Positions 1 through 6,569 of a stretch of DNA of 8,884 nt are shown piece after piece. A program made the position numbers and the translations under genes. The DNA is from Rhodospirillales bacterium (GTDB lineage: Bacteria; Pseudomonadota; Alphaproteobacteria; Reyranellales; Reyranellaceae): assembly GCA_013205335.1 (NCBI GenBank), contig JABMNB010000317.1:1-8884 (forward strand), written 5' to 3'. A model generated the notes under the pieces. It ran no database searches. It saw nothing but the letters and a program-made list of their open reading frames with translations, and was not told the origin of the DNA. Within the stretch, counting starts at the first letter, position 1, and each line of letters starts with the position of its first letter.

Positions 1-542
1 CGCTGCTTGGTCTTCTTCTGCGTCTTCGGGTCTTCGATCTCCCATTCGGTGTCGAAGCCGGCCACAGACGCGGCATCAATCGTCGCCTGGCGCTGGGCGT
101 CGTTGAAGTACGCCGGGACGGTGATGACCGCCTGCTCGACCTTTTCACCGAGATAGGCTTCGGCGGTTTCCTTCATCTTGCCGAGGATGAAGGCCGAGAT
201 CTGGCTCGGGCTGTACTGCTCGCTGTTCGCCTCGACCCAGGCATCGCCGTTGCCGGCCTTCGTGATATTGAAGGGGACCAGCGCCATTTCCTTCTGGACC
301 ATCGGGTCCTCGAAGCGGCGGCCGATCAGTCGCTTGACGGAATAAAGGGTCTTCAGCGGATTGGTAACGGCCTGCCGCTTGGCGGCCTGGCCGACCAGCC
401 GCTCGCCGCTGTCGGTGAAGGCGACCATGGACGGCGTCGTGCGCGCGCCCTCGGAATTCTCGATGACCTTGGTGTCGCCGCCTTCCATGACCGCGACGCA
501 CGAATTGGTCGTACCCAAGTCGATGCCAATGACTTTCGCCAT
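1..542 (-). CDS. dnaK: Chaperone DnaK (Hsp70), N-terminal 180 codons, cut by window edge
   Basis: Hsp70 chaperone: it binds unfolded segments in an ATP-driven cycle with DnaJ and the exchange factor GrpE, in the cytoplasm. Visible are the phosphate-1 motif IGIDLGTTNSCVAV (residues 5-18), ENSEGARTTPS, VGQAAKRQAVTNP and VKRLIGRRF. VPAYFNDAQRQAT carries Pro143 and Arg151, at the same numbers as the E. coli allosteric switch residues. The start at 542 gives the normal MAKVIGIDLGTT N-terminus and follows a purine-rich GAGGGAAGAGAG stretch. From about residue 163 the reading frame stays open, but the usual LEVLRIINEPTAAALAYG is not seen. Instead there is DTEWEIEDPKTQ followed by lysine-rich sequence up to the edge (see findings). 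The gene follows grpE, as expected for the chaperone pair. The family call is certain; whether the nucleotide-binding domain is normal is not. Confidence 0.97.
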   Translation of the reverse strand, partial: MAKVIGIDLGTTNSCVAVMEGGDTKVIENSEGARTTPSMVAFTDSGERLVGQAAKRQAVTNPLKTLYSVKRLIGRRFEDPMVQKEMALVPFNITKAGNGDAWVEANSEQYSPSQISAFILGKMKETAEAYLGEKVEQAVITVPAYFNDAQRQATIDAASVAGFDTEWEIEDPKTQKKTKQ

Positions 543-646
543 GATTTCTACTCTCTTCCCTCGGCAGGCTGTTCCGGACCCAAAGGCGCCCGATCCGCCC
601 CCGTACTATGGTTACCTGCCGGAAAAACCGGGTCAGGACAGGGGCT

Positions 647-674
647 ATATAGGTCCTGTCTGGCTGCCTGCAAT
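647..674 (-). promoter_or_regulatory. Candidate sigma32-type (RpoH) promoter of dnaK
   Basis: On the minus strand an ATTGCAG element (674-668) lies 14 nt before CCTATAT (653-647). The second element matches the alphaproteobacterial heat-shock -10 form CYTATnT exactly. The first matches CTTGAA only at TTG and one further base. Arms GACAGG (660-655) and CCTGTC flank the -10 as an inverted repeat. About 105 nt of leader would separate this promoter from the dnaK start at 542. No CIRCE element (TTAGCACTC-N9-GAGTGCTAA) is present, so direct HrcA control is not supported. Called by eye. Confidence 0.45.
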
Positions 675-740
675 GGACTTAAGGACCAAAATCTCCGCTG
701 GAAAGTGCCGTTTGGCGCACTACCCGGCGGATTCACGACG

Positions 741-760
741 AAAGGCCGGCGAGGCCGGCC
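741..760 (-). terminator. Hairpin terminator after grpE
   Basis: On the minus strand, just after the grpE stop, a perfect 7-bp G+C stem GGCCGGC/GCCGGCC (760-754 with 750-744) closes a 3-nt loop CTC and is followed by TTTCGT. The stem is strong but the T-run is short, so it may terminate only partly and let some transcripts reach dnaK. Confidence 0.6.
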
Positions 761-765
761 CTCCG

Positions 766-1380
766 CTAGTTTTCGCCGCTGGCTGGACGGCTCGCGGACT
801 GATTGATCAGGGGACCGCCCTTGGACACCGCGACCATGGCCGCGCGCAACAGGCGGCCGGCGATCAGGTATCCGGGGATCAGCTCCTGGACGATCGTTCC
901 GGACGGCACGTCGGCATTCTCGACCTCCATCATGGCCTGATGGAATTCGGCGTTGAACGGCTTGCCCAGGCTCTCGATGCGGGTGACGCCATGGCGTTCC
1001 AGCACCGACTGCAGCTCGCGATCGGTCGCCTGGATGCCGACGATGACGTTGCGCAGGGCCGGGTCGATGGAACTGGTGTCGGCCGGCAGGGCCGACAGGG
1101 CGCGGCCGAAATTGTCGGCCACCGAAAGTACGTCGCGGGCAAAGCGCTCGACCCCGAACTTGCGCTCCTTCTCCACGTCCTGCTGGGCCCGGCGGCGCAC
1201 GTTCTGCGCCTCGGCCAGGGCCCGGAGCTGCCTGTCCTGGAGGTCGGCCTTCTCGGCCTGGAGCTGCTCGACGAGACGCTGCCACTCGGCGGCGGTTTCC
1301 GGCCGGGGCGGAATGTCGAGGTCGTCGGGGTCGACCGGCATATCCGCCGGGGCGCCGCCCGCGGTTGGATCGCTGGCCAT
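766..1380 (-). CDS. grpE: Nucleotide exchange factor GrpE
   Basis: GrpE dimerises and opens the DnaK nucleotide site so that ADP leaves, resetting the chaperone cycle; it also acts as a thermosensor in bacteria. The 204-residue length is usual. The order is typical: an acidic, proline-rich unstructured N-terminus (1-30); a long coiled coil (about 31-90, including LQDRQLRALAEAQNVRRR and DVEKERKFGVERFARD); then the C-terminal beta domain with the family signature FNAEFHQAMMEVEN, PSGTIVQELIPGY and GRLLRAAMVAVSKG (about 143-188). The ATG at 1380 has AAGGGA 6 nt upstream. dnaK follows 223 nt downstream. In many alphaproteobacteria grpE follows hrcA; here the upstream neighbour is a dioxygenase instead. 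Confidence 0.97.
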   Translation of the reverse strand: MASDPTAGGAPADMPVDPDDLDIPPRPETAAEWQRLVEQLQAEKADLQDRQLRALAEAQNVRRRAQQDVEKERKFGVERFARDVLSVADNFGRALSALPADTSSIDPALRNVIVGIQATDRELQSVLERHGVTRIESLGKPFNAEFHQAMMEVENADVPSGTIVQELIPGYLIAGRLLRAAMVAVSKGGPLINQSASRPASGEN

Positions 1381-1431
1381 GTGGTGTCCCTTTTGTTGAT
1401 CGCCCGACTGTCGATCAGCCCGGCGACTTTC

Positions 1432-1459
1432 ACTTAGGGACGACCCCGCTCCGGGTCAA
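1432..1459 (-). promoter_or_regulatory. Weak candidate promoter of grpE
   Basis: In the 99-nt gap before grpE, minus strand TTGACC (1459-1454) is followed after 15 nt by CCTAAGT (1438-1432). The latter fits the heat-shock -10 CYTATnT at 5 of 7 positions, and TTGACC would also serve as a housekeeping -35. A 5-bp stem GACCC/GGGTC lies between the elements. This would let grpE be heat-induced independently of the upstream hydrolase/dioxygenase pair. It is a pattern call by eye and could be chance. Confidence 0.3.
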
Positions 1460-1479
1460 CTGCGGTCAAACAGCTTGGG

Positions 1480-2535
1480 TCACACAGCTTGCAACGGCGC
1501 GTGCAGCTTGGTGCCGCGCACGATGATGCCGCCGCGATCGCCGATGGTCACCGAGCCGTAGCGTTGGGCGAAGATCTCAGGCAGTGGTCGGGCACGCTCG
1601 GCCGCCAGCCACAGACGCAACAGGTGACGGCGGCGCTCCGGCTCGGGCCAGTCGTCGAAGCCCGTGCGGTCGTGCAGCATCGTGTGGTTGTGAACGAGCT
1701 GCACGTCGCCGGGCTTGAACTCCGTGAACGTGTTGAGCGCGGGGTCGTTGGCCAGTGCGTCGAACATGTCGAGTGCCTCGACCAGCTCGGGCGTGTGCCG
1801 TGGCGCCTCGGGGAAGCGCTGGGCGCTGTCGATGTACTGACGCTGGTAGATCGCGGTCAGGTAGCCCAGGTGCCAGTTGAAGACGGGGATCTCGAAGAAC
1901 GGCTTCTGCCCCTCGGGCACTTCGCCGCGCCGGTCGGTCGCGATCGGCTGGAACAGCAACTTCAGCAGATCGGGCCGGCGACGACGCATCTCGTTGAAGA
2001 TCGTGGTCGAGCTGACCAGCGCCGACAGGCCGCCCGACTTCGCGGTCTTGAGGCAGAGCAGTCCGACGATGTCGCAGGAATCGGTGTGGTAGGTCTGCCG
2101 CTCGTGCGTCTGGTAGATGCGGACGTTGGGATCCTTCACGTCGAGACCGAGATCCTGCACGTGACCAAGCACGTGACCCTTGCCGTTCTGCGAGCGGGCG
2201 CTGCCGAGATGGGCGCCCAGTCCGAAGAAGGCCGTTGCCGCTTCGCGCATCGACCAGCGTTCGACCGGCAGGCCGCGCAGCAGCAGGAAGCCGCGGCCGT
2301 TCAGGACCTCGTCATCGACTCGCGACCTGAGCCTGGCCCCGAGCGTCGGCAGCGGAAAATCCTGCGGCGCCAGTACGGCGATGTCGGCATCGCGCGCCAC
2401 CAGCGCCCGGGTCGCCGCCTCGATCTCGGCGACATCGGCTGAGCCAAGCGGCATCAGCCAGTCGTCGCGCTTGGCGATGTCGGGGCCGTACCAGGCCGCG
2501 GCACTGGTCTGCTCTGGCGGAAGTTCGTACGACAT
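1480..2535 (-). CDS. TauD/TfdA-family Fe(II)/2-oxoglutarate-dependent dioxygenase
   Basis: A 351-residue non-heme iron oxygenase that would couple 2-oxoglutarate decarboxylation to hydroxylation or cleavage of a small organic substrate; the substrate cannot be read from the sequence. The double-stranded beta-helix iron site is visible: YHTDSCD supplies His150 and Asp152, and VHNHTMLHDRTGF supplies the distal His288. Arg307 in RRHLLRLWL is the likely 2-oxoglutarate carboxylate ligand. GFLLLRGLPVE (about 82-92) is the family's early core strand. The start at 2535 is chosen because GAGGAA lies 9 nt upstream; an in-frame extension to 2733 would overlap the hydrolase and is low-complexity. The gene begins 28 nt after the proline iminopeptidase stop, so the two are probably cotranscribed. 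Alternatives are a gamma-butyrobetaine hydroxylase-like or other catabolic dioxygenase. Confidence 0.88.
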   Translation of the reverse strand: MSYELPPEQTSAAAWYGPDIAKRDDWLMPLGSADVAEIEAATRALVARDADIAVLAPQDFPLPTLGARLRSRVDDEVLNGRGFLLLRGLPVERWSMREAATAFFGLGAHLGSARSQNGKGHVLGHVQDLGLDVKDPNVRIYQTHERQTYHTDSCDIVGLLCLKTAKSGGLSALVSSTTIFNEMRRRRPDLLKLLFQPIATDRRGEVPEGQKPFFEIPVFNWHLGYLTAIYQRQYIDSAQRFPEAPRHTPELVEALDMFDALANDPALNTFTEFKPGDVQLVHNHTMLHDRTGFDDWPEPERRRHLLRLWLAAERARPLPEIFAQRYGSVTIGDRGGIIVRGTKLHAPLQAV

Positions 2536-2563
2536 GATCAGGCGTTCCTCAGCTTGGTCTTTT

Positions 2564-3574
2564 TTATGCGTCCCAGGGAAACCGTGGGGCGAAGAGTTCG
2601 GTGTCGCTGGTCGACAGACGGTGGCTCTCGGTGGCGTTGACCAGGGCGGCGCGGATGCCGGGTTCGAGTGCGCTGTGGCCGGCATCGGGCACGACGACAT
2701 ACCGCGCCTCGGGCCAGGCGCCAGCCAACGCATCGGCCGTCACTGGCGGGCAGACGATGTCATAGCGACCTTGAACGATGGTGCCGGGCAAGTGGCGGAT
2801 GCGGCCGAGATCGGCCCATGGCCAGCCCTCCGGCACGAAGGTGCCGTTGGCGAAGTAGTGGGCCTCGATGCGCGACAAAGCGAGCGCGAAGCCGCCATGG
2901 TCGGTCTCGAACGGGGCGCGCACCGTCGGATAGAGCGTCGAGCAGGCCGCCTCGTAGCGGCTCCAGGCGCGCGCCGCCGGACGGTGCAGGTCGGGATTGC
3001 GGTCGATCAGGCGCCGATAATAGTTGCCCAGCAGGTCGCTGCGCTCCTCCGCCGGCAGGTGCGCGGCGAAATCGCGCCACGCCTCCGGGAAGATCGTGCG
3101 CATGCCGTGGAGGAACCAGTCGATCTCCGGTCGTGCGCCGAGGAAGATGCCGCGCAGGATGAAGCCGGTCGCCCGCTCGGGATGGCTGAGGCCGTAGGCC
3201 AGCGCCAGCGTGCTGCCCCAGGAGCCACCGAACAGCAGCCAGCTCGGGATGCCGAGATGCGTCCTGAGCTTTTCCATGTCGGCCACGAGATCGGTCGTGG
3301 TGTTGTCCTGCAGTTCGCCGAGCGGCATCGAGCGGCCGCAGCCGCGCTGGTCGAACACCACGATGCGATAGAATTGCGGATCGAAGAAGCGGCGATGGAC
3401 CGGTGCCGAGCCGGCGCCCGGTCCGCCGTGCAGGAACACGACGGGCACACCCTCGGGATTGCCGCTCTGCTCCCAATAGATCGTGTGCCGGCCATCGACC
3501 GCCAGCATGCCGCTGGCGTAGGGCGAGACTTCGGGGAACAGGTCGGAACGTAGCGGAGTCTCTGAACGGGGCAT
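2564..3574 (-). CDS. pip: Proline iminopeptidase (peptidase family S33, alpha/beta hydrolase)
   Basis: Cytoplasmic serine exopeptidase that removes N-terminal proline from peptides. The 336-residue length suits the family. Seen in order: the hallmark HGGPG oxyanion motif (49-53); DQRGCGRS (75-82); the nucleophile elbow GGSWGS with Ser118, followed by TLALAYGLSHPERA; a helical cap region (about 145-240); Asp272 in GRYDIVCP; and His300 in DAGHSALEPG. The full Ser-Asp-His triad is therefore present. No signal peptide is visible. The ATG at 3574 has AGGA 7 nt upstream. It is divergent from the M48 protease gene across a 111-nt gap and is first in a probable two-gene transcript with the dioxygenase. 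The family is clear; related S33 amidases or esterases with the same motifs cannot be fully excluded. Confidence 0.93.
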   Translation of the reverse strand: MPRSETPLRSDLFPEVSPYASGMLAVDGRHTIYWEQSGNPEGVPVVFLHGGPGAGSAPVHRRFFDPQFYRIVVFDQRGCGRSMPLGELQDNTTTDLVADMEKLRTHLGIPSWLLFGGSWGSTLALAYGLSHPERATGFILRGIFLGARPEIDWFLHGMRTIFPEAWRDFAAHLPAEERSDLLGNYYRRLIDRNPDLHRPAARAWSRYEAACSTLYPTVRAPFETDHGGFALALSRIEAHYFANGTFVPEGWPWADLGRIRHLPGTIVQGRYDIVCPPVTADALAGAWPEARYVVVPDAGHSALEPGIRAALVNATESHRLSTSDTELFAPRFPWDA

Positions 3575-3685
3575 GCGGTTGTCCTTAGGGCATCACTGCC
3601 ATAGCGGCGGCTTTCGTGCCAGCCTTGCGGGCGATTGCCGTCTCGTCCGCCGAACGTCTAAGGTCGAGCCGTCGCAGGAGGATCC
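3575..3685. other. Divergent intergenic region between pip and the M48 protease gene
   Basis: This 111-nt gap must hold promoters for both directions. On the plus strand TTGCCG, 18 nt, then TAAGGT is a weak housekeeping-like pair ahead of the protease gene. No convincing minus-strand promoter or operator palindrome was found by eye. The protease ribosome-binding site AGGAGG sits at 3676-3681, only 4 nt before its GTG start. Confidence 0.35.
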
Positions 3686-5107
3686 GTGGAAATTCGCCGC
3701 ATTCTGGCGCTGGTCGCGTTGCTGGCCGGTATCGTCGCCTGCACGTCCGCAGAGCCGCCGCCCACGTCGGCGTCGGCCTCGGCTGCGGCGACCGGACGCG
3801 GCATCCCCGCCCTGCCGCGCGACATCGAGAAGCTCGTCGGTCCGGCCGACCAGAACGCCGCCCTCCAGGCCTATGTCGATCGGGTGGGGCAGCGCGTGGT
3901 CGCCGCTGCGGGCGTCACCGGGTTTCGCTTCGTCGTGCTGGATTCGCCGGTCGCCAATGCGCACGCGGTGCAGTCCTATGTCTTCGTCACACGCGGTCTG
4001 CTGGCTCTGCTCGAGAACGAGGCCGAACTCGCCGCGGCGATCGGCCACGAACTCGGCCATCTGGTTCAGCGCCACGCCGCGCAGCGCGCGCGCGTCCGCC
4101 AGGGCGTACTCGACGCGGCCATCGACGCCGCTGCCACCAGCGGCTCCGTCACGGTTGGCCGGGCGGTGGCGCAGGACGGCCTGCTCGCCCTGCGGCGCTA
4201 TTCGCGCGAACAGGAACACGAAGCCGACCGCCTGGCCCTCGGCTACCTCGTCAAGGCCGGCTATCGCGGCGATGCCATGGCCTCGCTGATCGAACGGCTG
4301 CGCCGGCAGAGCGCGCTCGAGGCGCAGATCATGGGCGAGTCGCCCGACATCGGCGACCGGCCGAGTGCCGCGTCGACACATCCCGTGCCGATCGAACGTA
4401 CTTCGGCGATCTCGGCTCTTCCGCTTGCGAACGCACCCGGCGAATCGAACGAGAAGGGCTACTTCGCGGCCATCGACGGCATGTCGGTCGACGACTCGCC
4501 GAGCGAGGGTTTCATCCGTGGCCGCTCTTTCCTCCATCCGACGCTGCGCCTCACCTTCACCGCCCCGCCGGGCTTCCGTCTGCTCAACGACAACGACGGC
4601 GTGCTGGCGGTCGACCGCGACCGTTCTCTGATGTTGTTCTCCTGCCTGCCCACGCCGGTGTCGGGCTCGCTGGACGACTGGATGCGCAACAGGCTGAAGC
4701 CGACGCCCACCGACATCCAGGCCACGGAGATCAACGGCAACGAGGCGGCGATCGGCGCCCGGCCGCGCGGCTCCGACACCGGCCTCGGCCAGGCGCGCTA
4801 CATCGTCATCCGGGCAGGCAATCGGGTGTGCAACTTCGCCCTGGTGAGCGAGGGCGCGGGCCAGGACCGGCAGGTCGAGGCGATGATTCGCGCCGCGCAG
4901 ACCTTCCGCACCCTCACGCCGGCGGAGGCCGCGGCATTGCAGCCCTACCGGCTGCGCATCGTCTCGCCGGCGGCATCGACCCCGGCACAGCTCGCGGCAC
5001 GCATGCCCTATCCCGATCTCAAGATGGAACGCCTGCTCGTGCTGAACGCCGCCCAGGCGCCGGCCGACATCGGCAGCCGCGCACAGATCAAGATCGTCGA
5101 GCCGTAG
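3686..5107 (+). CDS. M48-family zinc metalloprotease, BepA-like lipoprotein with LysM-like tail
   Basis: Predicted periplasmic, membrane-anchored zinc protease for envelope quality control. Start is GTG at 3686 behind a perfect AGGAGG. Residues 1-18 form a signal peptide ending in the lipobox IVAC, with Cys19 for lipid attachment. The zinc site is HELGH (121-125), with the third ligand Glu179 in EQEHEADRLAL. His130 in the following VQRH and the later THPVP (His232) match the spacing pattern of BepA, where the equivalent histidine acts as a switch on the active site. Unlike BepA there is no obvious TPR region. Instead residues about 281-410 form a beta-rich segment starting FLHPTLRLTFTAPPGF, and about 421-470 resemble a degenerate LysM unit (PAQLAARMPYPDL, ERLLVLN). 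It is convergent with the following gene with no spacer. Family certain; the exact client proteins are unknown. Confidence 0.93.
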   Translation: MEIRRILALVALLAGIVACTSAEPPPTSASASAAATGRGIPALPRDIEKLVGPADQNAALQAYVDRVGQRVVAAAGVTGFRFVVLDSPVANAHAVQSYVFVTRGLLALLENEAELAAAIGHELGHLVQRHAAQRARVRQGVLDAAIDAAATSGSVTVGRAVAQDGLLALRRYSREQEHEADRLALGYLVKAGYRGDAMASLIERLRRQSALEAQIMGESPDIGDRPSAASTHPVPIERTSAISALPLANAPGESNEKGYFAAIDGMSVDDSPSEGFIRGRSFLHPTLRLTFTAPPGFRLLNDNDGVLAVDRDRSLMLFSCLPTPVSGSLDDWMRNRLKPTPTDIQATEINGNEAAIGARPRGSDTGLGQARYIVIRAGNRVCNFALVSEGAGQDRQVEAMIRAAQTFRTLTPAEAAALQPYRLRIVSPAASTPAQLAARMPYPDLKMERLLVLNAAQAPADIGSRAQIKIVEP

Positions 5108-5917
5108 TCAGGGCTCGATCCGCTCCAGCACCGCGCCGTCGGCATCCAGGGCCACCAGCGCCGGTGTGTCGCGCGAGACGGTCAGCACGCGGGCTTCCTC
5201 CAGTACGACGTTCCTGGACGGCCCGGCGCCGCGCACCACCCGCGTGATGGACGGCCAGCCACCGTCACTCGCCTTGCCCAGAGCCTCGTCGAGCGCGCCG
5301 TCGGATTGGGCGTTCCACCAGAAGGCGTCGGCCTGTTCGCCGAGCGGGCGGCCGGGATCGACGCCGGTAGCGGCGAAGACGAGGCGGCCGTCGACGCTGA
5401 GGGCGGCGCGCGACAGGGCATTCAGCAGGTCGTTGTGGCCGGGCTGGAGGGCCTGGCGCTCGCGCAGGCCGGTGGTCCAGCGGGCGATCGCCAGCGGCCC
5501 GTTGCGGCAGGCAATGCGACCCTCGGCGATCGAATAGCCATAGGCTTCGATGATGTCGGCCAGCCCGCGCGCCAACATCCAGTCGAGCACGTCGAGCGGC
5601 GCCAGGGCGAACTGGAGCTGCAGCACCTTGTGCCACATCTCCTCCTGGCCACCGCGCAGGAAGACGAAATCCTCGACTTCGGCGCCTCGCCTGGCCAGCA
5701 GGCGCCGGCGCAGCAGCAGCATCAGGTCGATCGTGCGCGGCGTATGGCCGGCCGCGCCCAGCATGTTGCCCAGCACGACCAGCCGGTCGCCCGACCGCCA
5801 GCGCTGCAACAGGGCGCCGCCCAGCCGCTCCAGCGCGGCGTCGTCGCCCCTCAGGGCACCCAGCGCCCAGGTGGAACCGCCATCACGCAGGCGGGCGATC
5901 GAGGCGACTGTGCTCAT
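5108..5917 (-). CDS. Probable catalytically dead metallophosphoesterase-like protein (pseudophosphatase)
   Basis: A 269-residue cytoplasmic protein without signal peptide. Its layout follows PPP-type Ser/Thr phosphatase or Ap4A-hydrolase-like proteins, but the metal ligands are replaced. The first motif GDxHG reads GALRG (20-24). The GDxxDRG position reads GNMLGAAG (50-57). RGNHEEM reads RGGQEEM (88-94). The HAGxDP position reads AATGVDP (182-188), followed by the family-like RPLGEQADAFWW. The late VVHGHTP position reads VVRGAGP (227-233). Flanking residues such as GDRLVVLG, RTIDLMLLL and VFLRG are well kept, which argues for a maintained fold. A binding or regulatory role is inference. It lies downstream of carD beyond a strong terminator and a 14-bp tandem repeat. 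No Shine-Dalgarno sequence precedes the ATG, so expression may be low. The homology is recognised by eye, not searched. Confidence 0.72.
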   Translation of the reverse strand: MSTVASIARLRDGGSTWALGALRGDDAALERLGGALLQRWRSGDRLVVLGNMLGAAGHTPRTIDLMLLLRRRLLARRGAEVEDFVFLRGGQEEMWHKVLQLQFALAPLDVLDWMLARGLADIIEAYGYSIAEGRIACRNGPLAIARWTTGLRERQALQPGHNDLLNALSRAALSVDGRLVFAATGVDPGRPLGEQADAFWWNAQSDGALDEALGKASDGGWPSITRVVRGAGPSRNVVLEEARVLTVSRDTPALVALDADGAVLERIEP

Positions 5918-5978
5918 GGATCAGGGGGCGAGGATCAAGGGGCAAGGATCGGGAGGCGAAGGTCGGGAGGCGGGACAT
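5918..5978. repeat. 14-bp tandem repeat, about four degenerate units, directly before a start codon
   Basis: On the plus strand the units are AGGGGGCGAGGATC (5923-5936), AAGGGGCAAGGATC (5937-5950), GGGAGGCGAAGGTC (5951-5964) and GGGAGGCGGGACAT (5965-5978), with a partial GGATC at 5918-5922. The first two agree at 12 of 14 positions. The plus strand is almost all purine, so the transcribed leader of the 5108-5917 gene is a pyrimidine tract lacking a ribosome-binding site. Copy number could vary between strains. Confidence 0.75.
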
Positions 5979-5979
5979 G

Positions 5980-6017
5980 AAAAAGGCGGCGCGACATGGA
6001 AGCGTCGGGCCGCCTTT
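5980..6017 (-). terminator. Rho-independent terminator of carD
   Basis: Minus-strand transcript 25 nt after the carD stop. A perfect 9-bp stem AAAGGCGGC/GCCGCCTTT (6017-6009 with 5990-5982) is extended inside by CGAC/GTCG (5992-5995 with 6004-6007). It runs into TTTTT (5984-5980). This is the clearest terminator in the window. Confidence 0.9.
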
Positions 6018-6041
6018 CAGCTCATTCCGGGCCAGGACCGC

Positions 6042-6569
6042 CTAGGCGACCTTCTGCAGGACGCTGTTCAGCTTCTGGGTCGCGAGATCCTTGTCGATGC
6101 GCTCGACGGCGGCGAGCTCGCGCGCCAGCCGATCCAGCGCCGCTTCGTAGATCTGGCGTTCGCTGTAGGACTGGTCGGGCTGGCCCGCATTGCGATGCAG
6201 GTCGCGTACGACCTCGGCGATCGACACAGGGTCGCCCGAGTTGATCTTGGCTTCGTATTCCTGGGCGCGGCGGTTCCACATGGCGCGGCTCACGCGGCCG
6301 CGGCCCTTCAGGGTTACCAGCGCGCTCTCCATGATCTTGCGCGAGCTGAGCTTGCGCAGGCCGGAAATCTTGGCCTTCGCCACCGGAACGCGCAGCATCA
6401 TGCGCTCCTGCTCGAACGAGATGACGAACAGGTCGAGCTTGTGACCCGCGATCTCCTTGGCTTCGATATCAATCACGCGGCCGACGCCATGCGTCGGGTA
6501 CACCACGAAATCGCCCTTCTCGAAGGCATATTCCTTCGGCTTGGCGGGCGCCTTCTTCGGCTTGGCCAT
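6042..6569 (-). CDS. carD: CarD/CdnL-family RNA-polymerase-binding transcription regulator
   Basis: CarD-type proteins bind the RNA polymerase beta subunit and stabilise the open promoter complex, notably at rRNA and housekeeping promoters. This 175-residue protein has a short Lys/Pro-rich N-terminus (1-14). The polymerase-interacting domain follows (about 15-72: YAFEKGDFVVYPTHGVGRV, LDLFVISFEQERMMLRVPV). A helical DNA-binding domain completes it (about 75-172), with Trp98 in SRAMWNRRAQEYEAKINSGD at the place of the minor-groove wedge tryptophan known in mycobacterial CarD. The start at 6569 has GAAGGGA 9 nt upstream and gives the normal N-terminus. A GTG at 6620 would add 17 residues and has its own AGGGGAG 8 nt upstream, so it remains possible. 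The gene follows fdxA after a structured 286-nt leader and ends in a strong terminator. Confidence 0.95.
   Translation of the reverse strand: MAKPKKAPAKPKEYAFEKGDFVVYPTHGVGRVIDIEAKEIAGHKLDLFVISFEQERMMLRVPVAKAKISGLRKLSSRKIMESALVTLKGRGRVSRAMWNRRAQEYEAKINSGDPVSIAEVVRDLHRNAGQPDQSYSERQIYEAALDRLARELAAVERIDKDLATQKLNSVLQKVA

Noticed and set aside
543..765. CIRCE operator for HrcA upstream of dnaK
   Set aside because: No TTAGCACTC-N9-GAGTGCTAA or close variant is present in the gap or before grpE.
361..1437. Long plus-strand open frame opposite dnaK/grpE
   Set aside because: It overlaps two certain genes on the other strand, has no family-like sequence, and is explained by high GC content and codon bias of the true genes.
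1442..1457. Hairpin GACCC/GGGTC after the dioxygenase gene as a terminator
   Set aside because: The stem is only 5 bp and no T-run follows; it sits between possible grpE promoter elements.
2536..2733. N-terminal extension of the dioxygenase to 2733
   Set aside because: The extra 66 residues overlap the iminopeptidase coding end and are low-complexity; GAGGAA before 2535 supports the shorter start.
3593..4537. Minus-strand frame of 314 codons opposite the M48 protease
   Set aside because: It runs across the signal peptide and zinc motif of a clearly real gene, and its sequence is Arg/Gly/Asp-rich with no recognisable domain.
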